A DNA stretch of 64,000 nucleotides. Source: Bartonella sp. AU55XJBT. GTDB taxonomy: Bacteria > Pseudomonadota > Alphaproteobacteria > Rhizobiales > Rhizobiaceae. This document shows positions 58,058 through 64,000 of the stretch, in pieces. The notes below the pieces were generated by a model that made no database searches, was not told the origin of the DNA, and saw only the letters and a list, made by a program, of their open reading frames with translations. Within the stretch, counting starts at the first letter, position 1, and every line of letters begins with the position of its first letter. Location: NCBI RefSeq assembly GCF_028618525.1, contig NZ_JAQITC010000005.1:95622-159621 (forward strand), read 5' to 3'. A program made the position numbers and the translations under genes.

Positions 58058-60622
58058 ATGGCTATACAATATAAATGGAAACGCAATTTTTGGGTACTCT
58101 TGTTGAGCAGCTGTTTTGTACAGGCAGCTGCCGCAAATGAGGGGGGGATACCGCTTTTTTGTCAATCTTCAAGTTATGCAAATGATCAAGTATTTCACGA
58201 TCAATATAATGAAGATATGAAAACAGGAAGATGCATCCTTGGAGCATCGAATGATTTCATTGTAAGAAGACACAATGAATTAGGTTTTTTAAAAAAGCCT
58301 AGCAATTTTACTCTTGTTAAGGGTGCTAGAATATTTGCGAGCCAGCAGGAGCTTGATAGCAATCATCGTGATAATATTGGAGATAATGCGCGAGCACAAA
58401 ATACTGCGTTTCTTAAAAAACCTGAGCTTATCTTCATTAAAAATGGGGCACTTCTTGAAAATTATATCCTTGATCATGAAGGTAAAGCATACATTTCAAA
58501 TGATGGTGAAATTGATAGTCCAGGGCGGTCTATCGATAATACGGTAAAGAATGGTGCGGAGCTTTATGTGTATGCAGGAGGTCTCAGTGAGAATAGTAAA
58601 ATTGAACATGGTGGAATTGAGAATGTTCAGGCTTTAAAGGGAAAACAAGGCTTTTCGAAAAATGCTATCGTTAAAGAAGGCGGACGGCAAAGTGTTGGAA
58701 ATGGAGGAAAAGTAGAGGAGACTAAAATTTATGGTGGGGAGCAGCTTGTTTTCGGGGAGGGGGATGTTGGAGGAGAGATTAAAGGGAGTAGCGCTTCTCA
58801 TACAGTCATTTACGGTCAAGAGGAAATATTAGGTCAACAAAAAGTATATGACGGGGGTAAAGTTTGGAATACAAAAGTTATGCGAGGGGGCATCCAAGAG
58901 GTTGGAAAAAAGTCTGAAGATGCAAAAAATGGTGGTTTTGCATTTGATACAGAAGTTTTTGCTGGTGGTAAACAGCGTATCTTAAAAGGCGGTCATGCTG
59001 TTGGAGTCACTTTAAATGAGAGCGCTACTCAGGAAATATATACGGATGGATCTGTAAAAAATCTAACAATGAATGATGAAACAAAATCATGGGTGCATGC
59101 TGGAGCAACATTAGAAGGCAAGACACAGGTAAATCATTCTGGGCAGCTTCATCTTTATGCTGGGAATGATCAACATCGCACCACAGTGGAAGATATTATT
59201 TTAAATGGAAAAGAGACAAAACTGTATTCACTCACAGATGAGTCTGATGGAAAAAACTCTTTGATACAAAAATTAAGTGGTGAGGGAAGTGTTATTTTTG
59301 CATTTACGGGTTCTGATCCCTATTATTCTCAACTTCATGTAAATAATCTTTCAGGAAGTTTACATTTCGCATTCAATACCACAATTGCCCAAAACCGTGG
59401 TGATTATCTCTTGGTTGAGAAAGGCGCTGGGAATCATACGATAAGTGTTGCTGATTCTGGCGTTGAAATCACAGATCCTTTTTCAAATAAACGTGATTTA
59501 ATTACGGATCAAAGTGGTGGAGCACATTTTACGCTGACAGATCTTAAGGGTGAAAACATTAACGCCATCGATGGTGGAACTTATATGTATGGTTTGAAAG
59601 AAAGAAAGGATGAAAATGGGAAAGTTTGGTTTTTATCTGCAGATCGCCTCAGTGGACCAGACACCTCTATCCCAGATCCTACAAACCCGTTCGTTCCTGG
59701 TGGAACATCAACGACACCTTCTACAGATGCAGTGTTAACTTCATCAGTAGTCCCTGGACTTATTTTTAACAATGAGTTGCAAATTGTACGGAATGGTAGA
59801 AAAATTTGGAACAGAAATAGGAAAGATATCGAGCTATGGACTTATGGGATTAAGAGCAGAGAACGTATTGCGACAGGCCATACACACTTTAGGCTTGGGC
59901 AGACAGGTTTAGTCTTTGGTGCTGATCAGTTGAATGAATTAAGGCATGGAGAGTTATATATTGGTGGTTTTGCTAGTTATGATCAAGCACGTGTTTCTCA
60001 CGCACGAGGGGGTGACAGCGATTTGAACTCTTATAGCATTGGAACTTACGCCACTTATTTTGATCGTCGCGGATGGTATATGGATGGTGTTTTGAAATAT
60101 AATTATTATAAAGATAATTTGAAAGCCATCTCAACAAATGGCTTAGCGATTCAAAGTCATTACAATCAGTGGGCAATCGGTGGATCATTTGAGATTGGTT
60201 GTTATTTTGAACCAGCGCAAAATACTTGGATGCAGCCTTATATTAAGCTAACAGGTCTACAGGTTGAAGGCAAAAAAATAAAACTTTCCAATGGAATGGT
60301 CGGTGATCTAAGTCCATTAGTTTCATTCCGTAGTGAAGTTGGATTGACGGCAGGACATGAATTCTTTGTGAATTCAGAAACTTCATTAACAGCTTATATA
60401 ATGGCAGCTTGGTTGCGTGAGAATATAAATAATAATCATACGACAATTAATAACCAGCATAAATTTATCACAGACTTATCGGGTAGTGCGGGCAAATTAG
60501 GAATTGGTTTAAACAGTTCGGTCAATGATAACCTAACACTTTATGCGGAAGCATATTATCTAAAAGGGCATAAGATTAAAAATGCTCTTCAAGGTATTTT
60601 AGGATTACGCTATAGTTTCTAA
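58058..60622 (+). CDS. AIDA-type autotransporter adhesin 2 (single module)
   Basis: An 854-residue autotransporter. The signal peptide ends at about residue 27 (QAAAAN). A unique N-terminal region (about 28-125) carries two cysteines (FCQSS and GRCILG). A single AIDA-like module (about 125-525) follows, ending KVWFLSA. A short Pro/Thr linker leads to a barrel ending LGLRYSF. The barrel is homologous to those of its neighbours but clearly diverged (for example LWTYGIKSRERIATGHTHF against LWSYAIKSKESIATEHIDF). A G7 tract follows the signal-peptide codons. The role as surface adhesin is inferred. Confidence 0.9.
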   Translation: MAIQYKWKRNFWVLLLSSCFVQAAAANEGGIPLFCQSSSYANDQVFHDQYNEDMKTGRCILGASNDFIVRRHNELGFLKKPSNFTLVKGARIFASQQELDSNHRDNIGDNARAQNTAFLKKPELIFIKNGALLENYILDHEGKAYISNDGEIDSPGRSIDNTVKNGAELYVYAGGLSENSKIEHGGIENVQALKGKQGFSKNAIVKEGGRQSVGNGGKVEETKIYGGEQLVFGEGDVGGEIKGSSASHTVIYGQEEILGQQKVYDGGKVWNTKVMRGGIQEVGKKSEDAKNGGFAFDTEVFAGGKQRILKGGHAVGVTLNESATQEIYTDGSVKNLTMNDETKSWVHAGATLEGKTQVNHSGQLHLYAGNDQHRTTVEDIILNGKETKLYSLTDESDGKNSLIQKLSGEGSVIFAFTGSDPYYSQLHVNNLSGSLHFAFNTTIAQNRGDYLLVEKGAGNHTISVADSGVEITDPFSNKRDLITDQSGGAHFTLTDLKGENINAIDGGTYMYGLKERKDENGKVWFLSADRLSGPDTSIPDPTNPFVPGGTSTTPSTDAVLTSSVVPGLIFNNELQIVRNGRKIWNRNRKDIELWTYGIKSRERIATGHTHFRLGQTGLVFGADQLNELRHGELYIGGFASYDQARVSHARGGDSDLNSYSIGTYATYFDRRGWYMDGVLKYNYYKDNLKAISTNGLAIQSHYNQWAIGGSFEIGCYFEPAQNTWMQPYIKLTGLQVEGKKIKLSNGMVGDLSPLVSFRSEVGLTAGHEFFVNSETSLTAYIMAAWLRENINNNHTTINNQHKFITDLSGSAGKLGIGLNSSVNDNLTLYAEAYYLKGHKIKNALQGILGLRYSF
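58141..58147 (+). repeat. G7 homopolymer at the start of the mature passenger
   Basis: Seven Gs spanning the codons for Glu-Gly-Gly directly after the signal peptide of autotransporter 2. A gain or loss of one G would abolish the protein within a few codons, so the tract is placed like a phase-variation switch. Length seven is at the low end for such switches. Confidence 0.5.
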
Positions 60623-60689
60623 ATAGACCTTTACATGCGGCTGATTAACTTTACAACCTTAAACAGATAACGCTTCACTACGTCTTTTT

Positions 60690-60740
60690 GAGAGTATAGA
60701 GATCTTTTCAAACAGTAAGGATGCCTTTATACTCTCTTTT
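60690..60740 (+). terminator. Branched hairpin terminator after autotransporter 2
   Basis: GAGAGTATA (60690-60698) pairs with TATACTCTC (60728-60736), followed by TTTT. The inner AAGG-ATG-CCTT (60717-60727) forms a second small stem. It lies about 70 bp past the stop codon. Confidence 0.55.
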
Positions 60741-60799
60741 AAGGTAAGGTATTAATTCATAAAGAGGGTTCATTATTTCGTATGTTGAATGAGAGTCTT

Positions 60800-60874
60800 G
60801 AATATTGTAAGATTCTTTCATTTTAAATTTGCTCCATTTTGATCAATCAAAACCATTTACTTGCACGTCACAAG
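60800..60874 (+). repeat. Dispersed intergenic element, copy C
   Basis: AATATTGTAAGATTCTTTC through GATCAATCAAAACCATTTA to CTTGCACGTCACAAG (core 60860-60874). The core is identical to that of copy B. Integrase remnant C starts 46 bp downstream in the same orientation, and its KVCDGAG motif lies 103 bp from the core, nearly the same distance as in copy B. Confidence 0.7.
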
Positions 60875-60919
60875 GGAGGAGAGCCGTGTAGAGTAGAATT
60901 GTACACGAAAGCATTCAAA

Positions 60920-61195
60920 ATGCTTCTGATGAACCACTTCAAGTACTAAGGACGATCGCAACATTTTAGAGCTGGTAAAGTATGTGATGGAGCCGGCTTG
61001 CTTCGCCATAAGCGTAAAGATAGTGGTGTTCAATGGATTTTTAGCAATTATGCTATTCATTGTTGACGTCAGGAAAAATATAGGCTTGCGCATATGTAAG
61101 AAGAGATGTTTCTTTCAAACAAGCACATAAGCACCCCAATGGCGTTCTCTTTTACGTGGAGGGCAGTGATCCCATTAAAGGGCATGAACATTTTT
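60920..61195 (+). pseudogene. Integrase arm-domain remnant C (P4-type tyrosine recombinase)
   Basis: One frame gives RAGKVCDGAGLLRHKRKDSG, then VQWIFSNYAIHC, a stop and RQEKYRL. After a frameshift, VSFKQAHKHPNGVLFYVEG and SDPIKGHE follow. This is the order of the arm-binding domain in P4-like integrases: DGAGL, W-IFRY-IHGRRRE, VSLKQAR, EG-DPIK. An in-frame stop in the N-terminal part, the TGA at 61064-61066, and the frameshift inactivate it. No catalytic domain follows. It aligns with remnant B near 15.5 kb. The rest of the 827-bp spacer, apart from element C and the terminator, shows no gene. Confidence 0.65.
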
Positions 61196-61449
61196 TTCAT
61201 CCATAACTTTAAATATGCAAATTATTCCTTGAATTCAAATAAACAATTTGAATTTTATTCAGTTTTTCTGTCTTCAGTTAGCGTTTTTTAGTGGTTTATA
61301 TGAACACAACTAAAAATTGTTTAAATTAAAAAATACACTAAAAAATTGTATTTAGACATAAATAAAACACATTATGATACAATCTAAAATGAGCTACCTG
61401 CGTAGCCGCGGGATATTTGTCTAAATAATTGAAGAGTGGAGTGTGGATA

Positions 61450-64000
61450 ATGCGGTATAAATACAAGTTAAGTTTTTCAGTATTGATGATCAGTAGTTGT
61501 CTTGCGCAATCTGCAAGTGCAGTAGAGAGTGGGAATAGAGGGCAAATAAGAGTAACCCATGTGAGAAATGAAGAAGAGGAACGAAAAAATTTAGAAATAA
61601 TTGCTCGTTTTTTCAAAAATAATATCACGATTAAATATGGTGATGTAGAGCTTGTTGATAATGGAAAAACTTCCGTGGGGTCCACTATCAAAAAAGGAGG
61701 GATGCAAATAGTTACACGTGCAGGAATTGCAATAAACGCCGAAATTTTGGGAGGTCAGCAGTTTGTTCATGAAGAGCCAAATATTGATCTTACACGCAAG
61801 CCTAGACGAAGTAGTGCATATAATTCCACAGTTACGGGTGGAGATGGAGCAATAGGGCAGCAGAATGTGTATGATGGGGGAGAGACTTGGTATACGAAAG
61901 TAGGAAATAACGGAGAACAAAATCTTTATGCGGGGCAAAGAAAGGAAGGGGGGAGAGCAACGGCTACAGAAGTTTCTGATAATGGACGACAGCACGTCTT
62001 AGCACTTGGAGAAGCTGTGAAAACTACTTTGAAGGATCAAGCTGTTCAAGTTGTCTATCCTAAAGGGATTGTGAATACTTTAACAATTACGGATTATGCT
62101 AGGTCTTGGATACATGTTGGCGCAAAAGATGTTGTTGGGGCTGTAAGGGTCAATGATCACGGAGAACTTTATTTGTTTGCTGGCGGTAGGACAAATCATA
62201 TTACCAAGAAAAACATTCCTCTAGAAGGAAAACCTGATGAACCAATATTTGAGGTTGGTGAACGGAAAATAGGAGAAAAACCTCAGATTAAAATTGAAGA
62301 TTTAGGGGGACAAGATGGAACTGTTATTTTTACTTCTATTCCGTATGATCCACAACATATTTCACTTCATGTTGAGAAACTTTCAGGAAGCTTACATTTT
62401 CGATTTAATATTAGTGCTACATGGGATGCGAGTGATTATTTGTCAATTGGTGAGGGCGCAGGGAATCACAAAATAAGCGTTGCCGATTCTGGTCGTGAAA
62501 TTACAAGTCTTCTCTCACAAAGGAGTAGTTTTGTTACTGAGCATCCATTAATTACCGATAGAGGACCAGATGGAGGAGCTAACTTTACTCTGGAGGATCT
62601 TTCGGGGAGGAAAATTACAACTTTTGATTCTGGAACTTATCAGTATCGCTTGGAGAAGAGAACAAGATGTGCTGATTCTAGTGGTAGTGCTACAATTTGG
62701 TATTTAAGTAGAGCTTCTGGAGATACGGAAGGTTCTAGTTCTGAAGTAGAGTGTGTGAATAAGAAAGCAAAGATTCCTCTTGCATTGTCTGCTGATGCGG
62801 GTACACAGTCTGATCAAGGTTCTTCTTCTAGAAAAGGAAATACTGGTTCTCAGAACCCTCCTAGAAAACAGCAACCTAAGAAACGTCCGCCACGTCATTT
62901 AAGCGAAGCGCAAAATGTCTCTAGTGTTTCGGTATCTTCCTCTCAAGAAAATCAGACTCGTGTTGTGTTGCCTCCAGCACCTCCATATTCTCTTTCTGGT
63001 GACAAACAACAGTCTGCTGTTGCAGGATCTTCTCAATCTTTAGCTGATCAGATGACTTTGCGTCCAAGCAATCAGAAGCAGCCTTCTCCACAATTGAGTG
63101 AGAAGCTTTCAGGTTCTGACTTTTTAACCACGCCTTCTACAGATGCAGTATTGTCTATGTCTGTAGCTCCAGCGATGGTGTTTCACAATGAAATGCAAAG
63201 CGTGCGTGCGGGAAGAGGAATTCTAGATAAAAGTAAAAAGAATACGGCTTTATGGAGCTATGCGATTAAATCAAAAGAGAGTATTGCGACAGAGCATATA
63301 GATTTTAAGCTCGATCAGACAGGGATCGTTTTAGGGATCAATGGCTTAAGCGAGTGGGAAAATGGAGAGTTTTATATAGGTGGTTTTGGCAGTTATGACC
63401 ATGCACGCGTTGCGCATGCTCGGGGAGGTACCAGCGGTATCAATAGTTATGGCATTGGGGCTTATGTCACGTATGTGGATCATAGTGGATGGTATCTGGA
63501 TGCTCTTTTAAAATATAATCATTATCAAAATACGCTGAAGGCGGTTTCCACGAATGGTTTAGGGATTGAAGGAAGTTATAAGCAGTGGGTTGTGGGGTCC
63601 TCCTTTGAAGCGGGTTATCGACTTCAGACGTCCAAGAACAGTTGGTTGCAGCCTTATGGACAATTTACATGGTTGCAAGTTGAGGGCAAAGAAATCAAGT
63701 TATCGAATGGCATGGTAGGTGATATCCGTCCCTTTACTTCATTGCGCAGTGAGATTGGGTTATCTTTAGGGTATGAATTTGGCTCTGGCATGGCTTCTTC
63801 CTCACAGGCATATATTACAGCAGCATGGTTGCGTGAGAATAAAAATGACAATCAGACGTTAATTAATGAACGCCATGCATTTACGAGCGATTTATCAGGC
63901 AACGCGGGTAAATTAGGGATAGGTTTGAGCAGTTTTATGAGTGAGAAGTTGAAGCTATATGGTGAGGCTCATTATGTTAAAGGGCGTAAAACAAAACAAT
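61450..64000 (+). CDS. AIDA-type autotransporter adhesin 3 (single module, 3' end outside window)
   Basis: Open without a stop from the ATG to the window end (850 codons). The signal peptide MRYKYKLSFSVLMISSCLA ends near SASA, similar to that of autotransporter 1, and both genes share a GGAGTGTGnATA leader at the start codon. One shortened AIDA-like module (about residues 50-420) ends in TIWYLSRAS. Two cysteines (RTRC, VEC) flank a Ser-rich stretch. The linker has a basic RKQQPKKRPPRH cluster. From 62976 on, the DNA shows no difference from autotransporter 1. Only about ten to fifteen residues of the barrel should be missing. Confidence 0.88.
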   Translation, partial: MRYKYKLSFSVLMISSCLAQSASAVESGNRGQIRVTHVRNEEEERKNLEIIARFFKNNITIKYGDVELVDNGKTSVGSTIKKGGMQIVTRAGIAINAEILGGQQFVHEEPNIDLTRKPRRSSAYNSTVTGGDGAIGQQNVYDGGETWYTKVGNNGEQNLYAGQRKEGGRATATEVSDNGRQHVLALGEAVKTTLKDQAVQVVYPKGIVNTLTITDYARSWIHVGAKDVVGAVRVNDHGELYLFAGGRTNHITKKNIPLEGKPDEPIFEVGERKIGEKPQIKIEDLGGQDGTVIFTSIPYDPQHISLHVEKLSGSLHFRFNISATWDASDYLSIGEGAGNHKISVADSGREITSLLSQRSSFVTEHPLITDRGPDGGANFTLEDLSGRKITTFDSGTYQYRLEKRTRCADSSGSATIWYLSRASGDTEGSSSEVECVNKKAKIPLALSADAGTQSDQGSSSRKGNTGSQNPPRKQQPKKRPPRHLSEAQNVSSVSVSSSQENQTRVVLPPAPPYSLSGDKQQSAVAGSSQSLADQMTLRPSNQKQPSPQLSEKLSGSDFLTTPSTDAVLSMSVAPAMVFHNEMQSVRAGRGILDKSKKNTALWSYAIKSKESIATEHIDFKLDQTGIVLGINGLSEWENGEFYIGGFGSYDHARVAHARGGTSGINSYGIGAYVTYVDHSGWYLDALLKYNHYQNTLKAVSTNGLGIEGSYKQWVVGSSFEAGYRLQTSKNSWLQPYGQFTWLQVEGKEIKLSNGMVGDIRPFTSLRSEIGLSLGYEFGSGMASSSQAYITAAWLRENKNDNQTLINERHAFTSDLSGNAGKLGIGLSSFMSEKLKLYGEAHYVKGRKTKQ
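62976..64000 (+). repeat. 1025-bp identical repeat, copy 2
   Basis: Matches 56646-57670 base for base by eye. The left junction is sharp: upstream of AGCACC the two genes share only distant passenger similarity. The right end is set by the window. Confidence 0.95.

Noticed and set aside
61106..61291. Small plus-strand frame upstream of autotransporter 3
   Set aside because: It reads the integrase remnant in the wrong frame; the neighbouring frame gives VSFKQAH and DPIKGHE, which fit the arm domain.
52204..64000. Island read as a CRISPR-like or non-coding repeat region because of its repeats
   Set aside because: Repeats are codon-phased protein modules inside long open frames with signal peptides and barrels; no short regular spacers are present.

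Overview
The window is chromosomal DNA of an alphaproteobacterium of the order Rhizobiales. It almost certainly comes from Bartonella: it is AT-rich, the housekeeping genes occur in the standard Rhizobiales order, the intergenic spacers are long and decayed, and one end is a cluster of large AIDA-type autotransporters. The genus is inferred from gene order and protein character; no database search was run.

Positions 1-51.6 kb are conserved core. The first part holds the end of a TonB-like gene, a soluble lytic transglycosylase, dapA, smpB and a family 5 uracil-DNA glycosylase. The classic block rpoZ-rsh-pyrE-DUF2062-acpS-lepB-rnc-era-recO follows, then panC-panB, an HD hydrolase with ygfZ, a pyrC-type dihydroorotase, cysS, a DUF421 protein, an Atm1-type ABC exporter and psd-pssA. 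A minus-strand run (SDR, purF, cvpA, radA, dnaB, then rplI, DUF2232, rpsR, rpsF) serves purine synthesis, replication, repair and translation. A plus-strand block follows: PAP2 phosphatase, fabD-fabG-acpP-fabF, mltG, gmk. The minus-strand operon lptF-lptG-lptD-surA-pdxA-rsmA links LPS export, outer-membrane folding, vitamin B6 synthesis and rRNA methylation. holC, two small membrane proteins and an MHS-family transporter close the core.

Positions 52.2-64 kb form an accessory surface-protein island with three tandem autotransporter genes, the last cut by the window end. Their passengers are built from one module of about 400-430 residues, present three times in the first gene and once in each of the others. 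The first and third genes share 1025 bp with no difference found by eye, covering the linker and beta-barrel, whereas the middle gene's barrel has diverged. This points to recent gene conversion or duplication. G7 tracts lie in two of the leaders and at the start of one mature passenger.

The main non-obvious signal is a dispersed element of about 80 bp with a core resembling CTTGnAnGTnACAAG. It occurs in four intergenic spacers (near 0.8, 15.7, 40.6 and 60.8 kb). In two of them it sits about 100 bp upstream of decayed remnants of the same P4-type integrase arm domain, in the same orientation. These look like fossils of a repeatedly inserted integrase cassette, one of them inside the autotransporter island. 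No intact mobile element, CRISPR array, rRNA or tRNA gene was seen.
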